In this document: piece by piece, positions 21,901 through 34,665 of the stretch
How the letters are laid out: every line of letters begins with the position of its first letter
How positions within the stretch are numbered: the first letter of the stretch is position 1
Assembly: GCA_947623455.1 (NCBI GenBank)
Contig: OX392527.1
Location: 48,962,401-49,026,400, forward strand
DNA length: 64,000 nt
Source: Mimachlamys varia
Taxonomy: Eukaryota > Mollusca > Bivalvia > Pectinida > Pectinidae
Direction of reading: 5' to 3'
Program-made: the position numbers and the translations under genes
The notes under the pieces: generated by a model
Seen by the model: only the letters and a program-made list of their open reading frames with translations
Told to the model about the DNA's origin: nothing
Databases searched by the model: none

Positions 21901-22020
21901 CCACATCAAACAGTGCCAAAAAACTCATTACCTAATCACGGAGGTCAACGAGGACGTCGTAACCGAATTTAGATGTTACTGTAGGTGTTTATTTGATCCA
22001 GATTCTTTTGACCTTTATTT
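18991..22020. other. Intergenic, no convincing gene
   Basis: AT-rich. Two G-runs occur at about 19338-19346 and 19362-19372. The ORF at 20608-21063 (151 codons) is overlapped by an 81-codon ORF on the other strand, and neither shows a domain; I treat both as chance. Confidence 0.4.
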
Positions 22021-22024
22021 TAGG

Positions 22025-22380
22025 AAAAAGAGCTGAACAAAATCGGAGGTGTTCCGATCTTGTTTACTGATCTGAAACTATCTGAGTAACCAACAATTTA
22101 AGACACAGTTAACAAATCTGCAACTGATGTAGCCACTGTATTCCAACTTTTGCTATCGATCGAAATAGTTCGAGGTGTGCAGATTAATTTTCTAAACTGT
22201 ATGTTAATATGGACAGAAAAAAGTCCGAGGTGTTCAGATTACATTGAAGTTTACTTGCCTATTCATTCTTAAGGATGGACAAAATCCGAGGTGTTCTGAA
22301 TAGGTTACTAAATTATCCATTATTGGTAGTAAAACTATCGGAGGTGTTCTAGACTAGTTTGCTAATCTATTCAATATTGT
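22025..22380 (+). repeat. Degenerate ~60-bp tandem repeat
   Basis: The core CGAGGTGTTC/CGGAGGTGTTC recurs at about 22044, 22171, 22226, 22287 and 22339, often followed by a GATTA or TTTACTAA-like segment. Spacing is 52-62 bp, or about twice that where one unit is unrecognisable. Confidence 0.6.
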
Positions 22381-23094
22381 ATGTACTTAGTCTATAAATC
22401 TTTGAAACCAACAAACGAATCTTTGAAACCAACAAATGACATTTTCTGTTTTTCTTAATGTAATCGAATTACCTAGGATGACACCTGTATGTACGTAATG
22501 TCTAGACGAGTGGTGTAACTCCCGCTGTTTTTCCATCGACGTCTCGCATTAACACAGGGTGCTGAGAACCAATTATAGTCTGTAGATTTGATCTATTCCA
22601 GCATATAATGGGTGATATTGGATGTGTTTGGGTTTTAAAACAACACTGAAAATGCTACCGAAACGATAAAAATATCACCGTCAATGATTATGAAAATACT
22701 TCAAAGACATATTGAGTGCAGTGCTCATTTTCGTCATAATGTACCTCTTTCACTTCGATATAAAATATAAGTCTCATGTCCCTGTGATTGCATATTGTAT
22801 TAACCTACGGTTTTTAATGCAAAACCTCGGATTCCAGGCAGCCTAGCAACCTATTACTGTACATAATCGGGATATATTTGGTATCGGCTGAAAGATTGAA
22901 GTTTCATCTTTAAAATGAGGCATGTATGTAAAAAGTTGGATTTCATTCAGTGACGAAAACATGCTTAGAGTGAAAATAGGTGGATTTTCTTGTTCAGGCT
23001 AGTTCTTTCCCTTATCACTGATATATAGTAGTGGGAGGGGAGGCGAGAAAGATAAAAGAAATTATCTGACAATCATTTCATAGTGACATAGGTC
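22381..23094. other. Intergenic, no gene seen
   Basis: AT-rich unique-looking sequence. No ORF or repeat stands out. Confidence 0.4.
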
Positions 23095-23285
23095 CGTGCC
23101 TAGCCCCAGTGATCCAGGCCGGGGGAGCGAGTTCGAAACCCACGTGGGGCAGTTGCCATCAGGTTATGACCGTAGGTCGGTGGTTTTTCACCAGATACTC
23201 CGGCTTTCCCCCACCTCTTAAACCCGATACGTCCTTAAATGTCCCTGCCTGTTTATAGGACGTAAAAAAACAAAAACAAAAACAA
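23095..23285 (+). mobile_element. tRNA-headed SINE, family A
   Basis: Box-B-like GAGCGAGTTCGAAACCCACG is followed by GACCGTAGGTCGGTGG, ACTCCGGCTTTCCCCCACC and a tail TCCTTAAATG...TTATAGGACG, then CAAAAA repeats. The 5' part of the head is degraded. Confidence 0.7.
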
Positions 23286-23360
23286 AACCTCCAGGCCGGA
23301 ATTGAACCTGGTACCTTCCTTAGACGGACGCTGTACAAATCAATTTACCTAGTCACCAGC
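23286..23360 (-). mobile_element. tRNA-like fragment after the SINE
   Basis: On the minus strand GGTACCAGGTTCAATTCCGG contains a box-B-like segment. It is likely a second tRNA-derived SINE head rather than a functional tRNA, since no acceptor stem pairing is evident. Confidence 0.3.
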
Positions 23361-24309
23361 GAATCCACTTTCGCTACAGAAATATAGCGTTGTAAGTTTA
23401 TATTTTATAGCCGAATACTCAAGTACTTGTGCATGTATTGTAAAACAAAAATATTGCTGTTTAAGAAATTAAGAGTATTTTATGGAAATACGTGCTCCAC
23501 GCATGGATAAAAACCTGAGTTTACTGGCGATATAATAACAGGGTCAAAGAAATCTACTCAATATAATTTATGCAAATGGAGGGTCGATAAAAACCTCCAG
23601 CCAATTTATTAATGAGCTTCTGTTTGTATCAGAGATTAAAATGATACGCTGAAAACAATCTATTTTTTTTTAAAAGTTATCGATCACTTATACAATCTCA
23701 CTGATGTGATCGAGGGTTGACGCAACCTTGTATTCCCAAGGTCAAAGTGATCCGCTTTGATGAGGTGTCGCTCCAGATTGAATTGATTCAGAGCTTGATT
23801 CCTATCTTATATAGCTTTGTTTTTCTAGAACTGACGATTCTTACTCGATTCGTGGTATTTATTGTCTGTACATAAACGTATTGAGCTGACCAAATAACCC
23901 TAATATGTGTTTAATCCGATTGAGTTTGGTTTCGAGAAAAATAATTTGTTACGGACACGAGTTTGATGAAGGGCGTTACTGCTGTTTGTGTTTTTTTTAC
24001 CGATTCGCCGATAGGTTACTGCAGTCACCTGAACTAGATGATGTGGTGAGAGATTGTGTGTCAGCAAATTCAATGTACATTATACTAATGTCTGTTTTGT
24101 CTCTGGTAAACAAAAGGTCAACAGCGTTTTTCGTATATATTCCAGCTAGTTTATTTCACATTTATTAACGTGATATCATGTAAAGTAAATTTAAAAGCTA
24201 CCGAAAGAAAATAATTTTCATGCTGCATGAAAACAATTTCCTAAAGTTTGCGATTTTCTTATAAAAAATATAATTAGGTCACATATTGTATGTCGAAATT
24301 CAATTTTTT
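23361..24309. other. Intergenic, no gene seen
   Basis: AT-rich. The 87-codon ORF at 23905-24168 has no recognisable domain. Confidence 0.35.
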
Positions 24310-27300
24310 TTTCATACCGTACGGTCATACATACAGAGTGACCATGCGTACAGAGTAACAATGCGTACAGAGTGATCATACATACAGAGTAACCATACGT
24401 ACAGAGTGACCATACATACAGAGTGACCATCCGTCCAAAATGACAATACGTACAGAGTGACTATACATACAGAGTTACCAATAATGACCATACGTACAGA
24501 ATAACTATACGTACAGAATGATCATATGGACAGAGTGACCGTACGTACAGAATGATTATACGTACAGAGTGACCATACATACAGAGTGACCATGCATACA
24601 GAGTGACAATGCGTACGGAGTGACCATGCGTACAAAATGATCATACGTACAGAGTGATCATACGTATATAATGACCATACGGACAGAATGACCATACGGA
24701 CAGAATGACCATACGGACAGAGTGACCATACATACAGAGTGACCATATGTACAAAATGACCATAGTACAGAGTGACCATACGTATAGAATGACCATACGG
24801 ATATAGTGACCATACGGACAGAGTGACCATACGGACAGAGTGACCATATGGACAAAGTGACCATACGTACAAAATGACCATAGTACAGAGTGACCATACG
24901 TATAAAGTGACCATGCATACAAAGTTACCATACATACAGAGTGACCATACGTACATAGTGACCATACATACAGAGTGACCATACGTATAGAGTGACCAAA
25001 CGTACAGAGTGACCATACATACAGAGTGACCATACATACAGAGTGACCATAGTACAGAGTGACCATACGTATAGAATGACCATACGAATAGAATGACCAT
25101 ACGGACAGAGTGACCATACGGACAGAGTGACCATACATACAGAGTAACCATACGTATAGAGTGACCAAACGTACAAAGTGACCATACATACAGAGTGACC
25201 ATACATACAGAGTGACCATACATACAGAGTGACCATACATACAGAGTAACCATACGTACAGAGACCATACATACAGAGTAACGTAACCATACGTACATAG
25301 TGACCATACATACAGAGTGACCATACGTACCGAGTGACCATACGTACATAGTGACCATACATACAGAGTGACCATAAGTACAAAATGACTATACATTCAA
25401 GAATGACCAATAATGACCATAAGTACACAGTGATCATACGTATAGAGTGACCATACGGACAGAGTGACCATAAGGACAGAGTGACCATACGGACAGAGTG
25501 ACCATACGGACAGTGACCATAGTACAGAGTGACCATACGTATAAAGTGACCATGCATACAAAGTTACCATACATACAGAGTGACCATACATACAGAGTGA
25601 CCATACATACAGAGACCATACATACAGAGTAACCATACGTACATAGTGACCATACATACAGAGTGACCATACGTATAGAGTGACCAAACGTACAGAGTGA
25701 CCATACATACAGAGTGACCATACATACAGAGTGACCATACGTATAGAATGACCATACGGATAGAGTGACCATACGGACAGAGTGACCATACGTACAGAGT
25801 GAACATACGTACAGAGTTACCAATAATAACCATGCGTACAGAATGACCATACATACAGAATGACCATACATACAGAGTGACCATACATACAGAGACCATA
25901 CATACAGAGTAACCATACGTACATAGTGACCATACATACAGAGTAACCATACGTACAGAGACCATACATACAGAGTGACCATACATACAGAGTGACCATA
26001 CGTATAGAGTGACCATACGGACAGAGTGACCATACGTACAGAGTGAACATACGTACAGAGTTACCAATAATAACCATGCGTACAGAATGACCATACATAC
26101 AGAGTGACCATACATACAGAGACCATACATACAGAGTAACCATACGTACATAGTGACCATACATACAGAGACCATACATACAGAGTGACCATACGTATAG
26201 AGTGACCAAACGTACAGAGTGACCATACATACAGAGTGATCATACATACAGAGTGACCATACATACAGAGTGACCATACGTTCAGAGTTACCAATAATGA
26301 CCATACGGACAGAGTGACCATACGGACAGAGTGACCATAGTACAGAGTGACCATACGTATAAAGTGACCATGCATACAAAGTTACCATACATACAGAGTG
26401 ACCATACATACAGAGTGACCATACATACAGAGACCATACATACAGAGTAACCATACGTACATAGTGACCATACATACAGAGTGACCATACGTATAGAGTG
26501 ACCAAACGTACAGAGTGACCATACATACAGAGTGACCATACATACAGAGTGACCATACGTATAGAATGACCATACGGACAGAGTGACCATACGGACAGAG
26601 TGACCATACGTACAGAGTGAACATACGTACAGAGTTACCAATAATAACCATGCGTACAGAATGACCATACATACAGAGTGACCATACATACAGAGTGACC
26701 ATATGTACAAAATGACTATACATTCAAGAATGACCAATAATGACCATAAGTATACAGTGATCATACGTATAGAGTAACCATACATACATAGTGACCATAC
26801 ATACATAGTGACCATACATACAGAGTGACCATACATACAGAGTGACCATACGTATAGAATGACAATACGGATAGAGTGACCAAACGTACAGAGTGACCAT
26901 ACATACAGAGTGATCATACATACAGAGTGACCATACATACAGAGTAACCATACGTACAGAGACCATACATACAGAGTGACCATATGTACAGAGTGACCAT
27001 ACGTACAGAGTTACCAATAATGACCATACATACAGAGTGACCATACATACAGAGTGACCATACGTATAGAATGACAATACGGATAGAGTGACCAAACGTA
27101 CAGAGTGACCATACATACAGAGTGATCATACATACAGAGTGACCATACATACAGAGTAACCATACGTACAGAGACCATACATACAGAGTGACCATATGTA
27201 CAGAGTGACCATACGTACAGAGTTACCAATAATAACCATGCGTACAGAATGACCATACATACAGAGTGACCATACATACAGAGACCATACATACAGAGTG

Positions 27301-29098
27301 ACCATACGTATAGAGTAACCATACGTACATAGTGACCATACGTACAGAGTAACCATACGTACAGAGACCATACATACAGAGTGACCATACATACAGAGAC
27401 CATACATACAGAGTGACCATACGTATAGAGTGACCATACGTACAGAGTAACCATACGTACATAGTGACCATACGTACAGAGTAACCATACGTACAGAGTG
27501 ACCATACATACAGAGTGACCATACATACAGAGACCATACATACAGAGTAACCATACGTACATAGTGACCATACATACAGAGTAACCATACGTATAGAGTG
27601 ACCAAACGTACAGAGTGACCATACGTATAGAGTGACCAAACGTACAGAGTGACCATACGTACAGAGTGATCATACATACAGAGTGATCATACATACAGAG
27701 TGACCATACATACAGAGTGACCATACGTATAGAGACCATACATACAGAGTAACCATACGTACATAGTGACCATACATACAGAGTGACCATACGTACAGAG
27801 TGACCATACGTACAGAGTTACCAATAATGACCATGCGTACAGAATGACCATACATACAGAGTGACCATACGTACAGAGTGATCATACATACAGAGTGATC
27901 ATACATACAGAGTGACCATACATACAGAGTGACCATACGTATAGAGACCATACATACAGAGTAACCATACGTACATAGTGACCATACATACAGAGTGACC
28001 ATACGTACAGAGTGACCATACGTACAGAGTTACCAATAATGACCATGCGTACAGAATGACCATACATACAGAGTGACCATACATACAGAGTGACCATATG
28101 TACAAAATGACTATACATTCAAGAATGACCAATAATGACCATACGTACATAGTGACCATACATACAGAGTAACCATACGTACAGAGACCATACATACAGA
28201 GTGACCATACGTATAGAGTGACCAAACGTACAGAGTGACCATACGTACAGAGTGATCATACATACAGAGTGACCATACGTATAGAGTGACCAAACGTACA
28301 GAGTGACCATACGTACAGAGTGATCATACATACAGAGTGACCATACATACAGAGTAACCATACGTACAGAGACCATACATACAGAGTAACCATACGTACA
28401 TAGTGACCATACATACAGAGTGACCATACGTACAGAGTGACCATACGTACAGAGTGACCATATGTACAAAATGACTATACATTCAAGAATGACCAATAAT
28501 GACCATAAGTACACAGTGATCATACGTATAGAGTGACCATACGGACAGAGTGACCATACGGACAGAGTGACCATACGTACAAAATGACCATAGTACAGAG
28601 TGACCATACGTATAAAGTGACCATGCATACAAAATTACCATACATACAGTGACCATACATACAGAGTGACCATACATACAGAGTGACCATACATACAGAG
28701 TAACCATACGTACATAGTGACCATACATACAGAGTGACCATACGTATAGAGTGACCAAACGTACAGTGACCATCTGTACATATATAGTGACCATACATAC
28801 AGAGTGACCTTACATACAGAGTGACCATACGTACAGAGTGACCATACATACAGAGTGACCATACGTACAGAGTTACCAATAATGACCATACGTACAGAGT
28901 GACCAAACGTACAGAGTGACCATACATACAGAGTGTCCATACATACAGAGTAACCATACGTACAGAGTGACCATACATACAGAGTGACCATACATACAGA
29001 GTGACCATACATACAGAGTGACCATACATACAGATTTACCATACATACAGAGTTACCATACATACAGAGTAACCATGCATACAGAGTGACCATTTGCA
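24310..29098. repeat. 4.8-kb satellite of 17-bp units
   Basis: Roughly 280 copies of GACCATACRTACAGAGT with drift (CATACGGACAGAGTG, CATACGTATAGAGTG, ACAAAATGA). Some units are shortened (CAGAGACCAT). The junction motif ACCAATAATRACCAT recurs about 14 times at irregular distances. The consensus has no stop codon in any minus-strand frame, and because 17 is not a multiple of 3, each frame cycles through one 17-residue motif (MVTLYVWSLCTYGHSVR-like). This yields many overlapping minus-strand ORFs of up to 347 codons. These are best explained as repeat translations; I annotate no gene. Confidence 0.97.
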
Positions 29099-30938
29099 TA
29101 CGTTCACAAGTAACAAAACATGAAAATAAAAATACAGATATGGATATTTCTTTGCTTCTTTTAACTATTTGAGCGCGCCAGATATGTGTTCATGCTTTTA
29201 CATGGAGCATGCGTGCCACCCGAATGGAGAAATACGGAATCCGTGTCTGGCTTAACTATTAGTTTCGGATCGTTACCGTATATACTCCTCCATTGTATAT
29301 ATGTTATTGGTATCAAAGAGATAATGATTGTGTTGACTTCATTTCCTTATGACCCCTGCACGTTTGTTCGCTACACATCTCTTCTGTAACTCCTCTGCTA
29401 GCAGGAACTCTGTCACAATGTTATGCAACGCTATGATTGATGTGGGAGCAGTTTGATCCTGGAGAATTCGACGTGATCGAACATCTGCTCTGATGCATGG
29501 GGAACGAAAGCATAAAACAAAGGGGAGATAACCGTTCATATTAGAGCTGCAGCAGATGGAAATCATTTGCGTGTCAATTTTTTGTAATGTTTTGACCCAT
29601 TTCCGTACAACCCTCCCACACCAATCTGTTACTAACCCTCGTAGCATGTTTGCCCATCAAAGCATTAGTCTGTAGTGCATTGTGCGATTCAGGCCGCCTC
29701 GCTTCTCGTAAACAGCGATAACTCCACTCTCGGTGTATTGTAACCAATTATTAACAAACATTAGTTCTTCCTTTATCTCCAGTATGTGAAGCGCAAATGT
29801 TTGCAATTTCACGGAATAAATCTTTGTTGGCCTCGAATTGGTTTATTTAATACATGGCTCTGATGGATTCATCTGTTTAAAAAAAATCTAAACTACACCA
29901 TCTTTACTTATCGTTCCTTGTAGTATAACTTGAACTACAATCTGAGTTAACCAGAAGGAAGGGATATCCCTGGAGAACATCACTTTTGGGTTCGTCCTCT
30001 CTCTTTTCATAACATCTTAATCTCCAGTTCTTCACATGCCTAGACGCAGGTTAACAAACCATTTAACATCATTTACTTAATCTTTCATTATACTTTTGTC
30101 TCCGTCTTTTCATGGTTAGCTTTTCTTCCTTTTCCTTTAGCGTACGTTTTTCTCCCAGTCCTCTTGGAATATCCTCAGGGATCTCCCTTCACGTCAAGTA
30201 ATTGTGCGTACGTGAAATATCCCCGAATCGATGACGTCGTCAGCGTCTTCATGTTTTATACACAAACATTTCGGACTTCTGGAATTAATTTTAAGGTCAT
30301 GATCAGTGTTACTATAAATACATTTTTGCACCATTGACGTCATATGATATCTGATTTGCGCGATAATTTTTTCAACTTCTGAGCTCAAAGCAAGGTTGTC
30401 TTAAACATCTATAAAAGGATTTAATTTCGGATATGGCTTTCTTGAAATTTCTTATATATGTTCATAATCACCTGTCCAAGATCATCGTTGCTAGAAATAG
30501 ATTAATTGACGTCATCGATCATAAGTCATTCAATAGTCTGAAATGTTTTTTACTCATCTAATGCGAGGTAATTGGTTTAATCTGCAATGTTTTGCTTCAG
30601 ATTAGCATTCAGTCTTATAACTCAAAGCTTTCCGAAGGTATAATTATAATAGAATACAGTCTATATAAATGACCCCCCCTTCCCATTTAGGGCGTATTCT
30701 TCGGTGCCCTCATGATTAAATAACGCTTGTTTTTTTTAAACACAAATGCTAATGGTAATATTGAACAACTTTTTTTAACACAAATGTTGATTTTAAATGG
30801 TTAATATGAAAATATTAGTCTACGTCTCATAATTCTAAAATGAATGGACGTCAGAAAGGTAACGAGTGGGTATGTATGGCTAATTTTATTACATGTTCTA
30901 TTGGGGTGTATTATATATAAATATATACATAAATATAA
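29099..30938. other. Intergenic, no convincing gene
   Basis: Mixed composition. A 102-codon ORF at 29339-29647 (minus) has no recognisable domain and no supporting context. Otherwise nothing identifiable. Confidence 0.35.
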
Positions 30939-30941
30939 AAA

Positions 30942-31011
30942 AAAAAAGAACAAAAAACAAAGACTTTGCCGCAAGGCCCTTCTGCAAAGTCTTTGTTTTT
31001 TGTTCTTTTTT
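30942..31011. repeat. Perfect 28-bp hairpin
   Basis: Arms 30942-30969 and 30984-31011 are exact reverse complements (AAAAAAGAACAAAAAACAAA then GACTTTGC). They surround a 14-base loop, CGCAAGGCCCTTCT, that can itself pair AAGG with CCTT. Small ORFs on both strands share similar peptides because of this symmetry. Confidence 0.9.
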
Positions 31012-31282
31012 ATATTCAACTTCGCAAGGAAAACAAATAAGTTGTCGTTATATATAGATAGATATATATATATTCTGGTGTTTGACACGTTCATAAACAT
31101 ATTTGAATTGAATTTGAATTTGAATACTTAAAGGATACAGAAGTGTCGAACACTGATTGTAACACTTAGGGGCCCTGGCTTTCCTTTTCTTTCCTGTGTC
31201 CTTTCATTTTCGATTGTGTCGCCTCTTCCCTCTCATTGACTTCAATCAGAAAACACTGTTGTTCCTCAAAGTTTTTACCTTT

Positions 31283-31620
31283 GAATTTAGTAATAGATAC
31301 AGTATGCCGAAAAAAATGAATTAAACTGCACCATACAGCTGTTTCGTCTTGCTAGGACTCTTTAGTGATGATAGAGGCCAAAGGTGGCCATCATTTTTGG
31401 CCACCATTAAGAACTTGAACTTCGATAAGATAAAAAAAAAACAATAAATTCTTATTCATTTTCACGTGAAGCAATTGCTAGGACTCTTCAGTGATGCTAG
31501 GGGCCAAAGGGTGGTCATCATTTTTGGCCACCATTAAAGAACTTGAACTTCGATAAGATATAAAATAAAAACAAAAAAATTTGATTCATTTTCACCTGAA
31601 GCAATTTGTATCATGTTTTC
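31283..31620 (+). repeat. Dispersed ~290-bp repeat (family R), copy 1, with internal duplication
   Basis: Starts with TAGTAATAGATACAGTATGC and includes CATACAGCTGTTTCGTC, CTAGGACTCTTTAGTGATG and GGCCAAAGG. The part from GCTAGGACTCTT to the A-run is duplicated in tandem (~31353 and ~31477), each with TTTTTGGCCACCATTAA. Other copies: 34398, 35955 (reverse), 41315 and 56655 (reverse). Confidence 0.75.
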
Positions 31621-32727
31621 TTATTTGTCAGCATGGCTTTCTTAAACACGAACAGGTCAAACACACCGATGTCGTGACATTAACCCACTCGGCAAATATC
31701 ATCTTTTAAGAGATAAAAAAAACCCAACCCATAACACTGCTGCGTATATAACTAATATCATTGAAACACAAGACAACACAAGATGAGATTTAGCGCCATG
31801 AAATCAGGAATCAATTCAGCTAAATATCTTGTAGCGTTTATCTGCTGACAATTTCATCTAGAAATTACCAGACAACGATTCAACATAAGTATAAATACCC
31901 AGACAGATTTGACTCGGCTGGGCTGAAATCGATAGAAAATAATTAGACCATATATCGATAAGGTCGAAAGATAGATCTATCACATCAGGACCTTGATGGC
32001 TTGTTAAGAATAAGGAGATTCTCAAGGCTGGTTAAATAGATGTATTCCTGATGTTTGCGTCATTATCAGTCCTTACAGTGTCCGTTCATTATAAAATACA
32101 AGACTCTAAAATTATGACTTCCTTACTACATAACAAAAGGTAGATGTCCACATTCTGCCGAGAGTTCAAATTTCGCGAAAAATCTATTTTCGTGTAGATT
32201 CGCCTGTATTTCGCGAATTTAAAGGGCTCCCGAAAAAACAGCGTTACTTTACTTCGGTTAGATGTTGACATACTGCAAAAAATTGGAATTTTGTGAAAAC
32301 TAATTTTTTAGTAAATTCACAATAAATTATGTGGCAATTAGGAAATGTTCTCACTTTAATTACTCCGGGTAGTTCAGCGTTAAGAGACCACGGATTAAAA
32401 ATCGTCAAAATGTTATCTAGAAACATTAAACCACGTGATGTATCTCCTCTGTCCGTTATGCGTGTTAAAATGTTCAACAAATATTTATCCAACAATTTAT
32501 ACCTTCCTCATTGCATGATTGAAAACACCCAAAATAAATACGTGTAATTTCGTAAGAATGATCTCGATTTTAATAAACAGACTTTTTGGCAAAGGGTTCC
32601 AGACTACAGGTGACAGAAACCTTGTCAAATATGATGATATCATATTCATAAAGTCTCTAGATACGCTAGCCTCCGCGAGAAAAAAACGTTAGTAAAGAGA
32701 AATTATATCAGCTCTAATCAGTTTCGG
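31621..32727. other. Intergenic, no gene seen
   Basis: AT-rich. The ORFs at 32244-32495 (minus) and 32329-32547 (plus) overlap and have no recognised motif. Confidence 0.35.
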
Positions 32728-32945
32728 TTTGGTTTGATTTTTTTACGTCCTATTGACAGCCTAAGGACGGCGTCCCGGTGTGTGTCATGTGGATGCGTGT
32801 GTCGCGAGAGTGCCAATTTTGAGAGGCTACGGTATGCCTGCGGTAGATGGAGATTTTGCCAATTTAAAGTGGTACCACACTGAAGTGTACTACCGAAGGC
32901 CCCCTACAGAACACCCAACTAAGTCGCATTTTACTGACAACGGGT
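32728..32945 (-). mobile_element. Unclassified interspersed repeat
   Basis: TTTTACGTCCTATTGACAGC at one end and ACTGACAACGGGTGAAGC at the other enclose a moderately GC-rich body with GTGTGTGTCATG and CGCGAGAGTGCC. The first end resembles the tail of family A SINEs (ACGTCCTAATAACAG in reverse). I recall similar sequence as common in bivalve genomes, but cannot name the family. Confidence 0.45.
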
Positions 32946-33373
32946 GAAGCTCTATTCAGTTTTATAAGATGTTTGGAATCTTACGTACACAAGCGATATC
33001 TATACAATTTAATCAATTTGAAGAAAAATAAGACATCTGTATTACTCTGTGAAGTAAGTGTACTAAGTGGCGTGTAAACCACCATGAATATATAAGATGT
33101 CATCGGTGTATATTTATTTTTTTCGTCTGCAGTTTTGACAAGATTGCTACTGTCATATGTTAGATACATGTATACCGAAATAAATCAAATTCTAGAAAAT
33201 AAATGGCATAATTTTCTCTCGTTAGGACAGTTCTCCCCTGTTTTTGTTTGCTCGCCTCTCATTTTCCTTAAGCGAGGTACGCGATGGGCGAAGACATTAT
33301 CGCCTGTAGACATAATTCGGTGTCTGGCCGTCCCGAAATACATCTCCATTGGTTGTAATGGTGACAGAAGTGA

Positions 33374-33679
33374 CCAGGATTTAGGGAACATCTGAGACAT
33401 CAGAAGGATCTTGGAGTAAAAAGGTTTAACCTCGATCCAGAGCCGTGTATTACTCTGACCGACAGGGACTTCAGATCTGACGACTATAATCGATCTTGGG
33501 TTCCGAAATATTTACGAAAAGTTATTAAATTATCACCATATCAGGATATTTTCCCATGGTTTGTATCTCTCCCCCCCCCCCCGCCCCCCCCCCCCCCCCC
33601 TTGTGGAGGTTCGCGAGACTTTGATGAAGAAGAGTTTGACTGTCTAGAAAAAAAGTTTGCCATGTACAAAACAGTTTAA
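33374..33679 (+). other. Open stretch of 101 codons with polyproline, possible exon
   Basis: The frame is open from just after a TGA at 33371 to a TAA at 33677-33679 and has no ATG near its start, so it could only be an internal or terminal exon, or chance. It reads KRFNLDPEPCITLTDRDFRS, then WVPKYLRKVIKLSPYQDIF, then prolines from the C-run, then an acidic end DFDEEEFDCLEKKFAMYKTV. The frame is the same before and after the C-run. No domain is recognised and no clear splice acceptor is fixed. Confidence 0.25.
33571..33600 (+). repeat. Poly(C) run
   Basis: Thirty bases, all C except one G. Length is probably unreliable in assembly. The opposite strand is a G-run. Confidence 0.9.
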
Positions 33680-34397
33680 CTCTGACTCGTGGTCGAGATT
33701 TCACTGTTCCACTACAAATTCATTTTCGTACGAAACTAATTCGAGTGCGAGTGGGGCACAGCTTGTTCCAATAAGGATACCAACCGTCTACTAGAAAATC
33801 GTTCCTCCAAATTCTCAGCAAATAAATTGTAGACCAAGAATTCAATCATTCCTATGATACCTTTCTCGGTATATTTCGTCTTAGCTCTTGTTATATTTTT
33901 CTTAAAGTTTGTTTTGTTGTTGTTGTTGTTGTTGTCGTTGTTTGTTTGCTGATGTTAAGGGTTTTTTTCCACATCATTATGAACAGTGTTGTCATCTCCG
34001 CAGTTGGTTAGCATGTGTCTATTATCTTTGACAAGTAACCACAGCAACCGGTGAATTATTGAAACACACATACCCCCTTAAACCATACAAATTGAATTTA
34101 TGCAACGTGCTGTATCCCAAACTCAGTCAAACGCCTGTAGATGTACACTTTAATTGATCAATTTATCCTCAGATGATACTAAACAGTTCCCGGTTGGCGT
34201 TGATTGGCCAATTCTATCAACGAATCATTGGCGTTACCGGAAGTGTGGGACTTCCTGTTGTTTATATTGGCAACATGTATAAGGTAACGCGGAGACGGCG
34301 TTATGAAATTAATCTAAACATATTTGATATCAATAACTTCTAACCGCATCATCAGGTCCTTTTTATTATTGCTGCTGTGGGTTTCTGGTGTAGTGAA

Positions 34398-34665
34398 GAT
34401 GACTTAACACACACATATGCTGCACCTTTTTAATTTAGTAATAGAAACAGAATGTCGAAAAATGAATCAAACTGCATCATACAGCTGTTTCGCACTCCTA
34501 GGACTCTTCGGTGATGCTAGGGATCAAAAGGTTTCAAAACTATTGTAGAATTTATGAATTCAGAAGAAAAAATAAGCTAGTTCTGTATAATTTCAAATCA
34601 TGTACTACGAAAATGTGTATAGTATGTACCGTGCCACAAATACGAATTGAGTAGAATAACAGCAA
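34398..34665 (+). repeat. Dispersed repeat family R, copy 2
   Basis: From CTTAACACACACATATGCTG through CATACAGCTGTTTCGCAC and CTAGGACTCTTCGGTGATG to CGAAAATGTGTATAGTATG and CCGTGCCAC. Nearly full-length relative to 41315. Confidence 0.75.

Noticed and set aside
24310..29098. Many overlapping minus-strand ORFs of up to 347 codons encoding Val/Leu/Tyr/Trp-rich repeats
   Set aside because: They occur in all three frames at once and follow directly from a stop-free 17-bp unit. No separate evidence for a gene.
29339..29647. 102-codon minus-strand ORF
   Set aside because: No recognisable family or splice context; kept only as unexplained.
33571..33600. C-run as an i-motif or regulatory element
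   Set aside because: Homopolymer of uncertain true length; no supporting context beyond the open frame noted.
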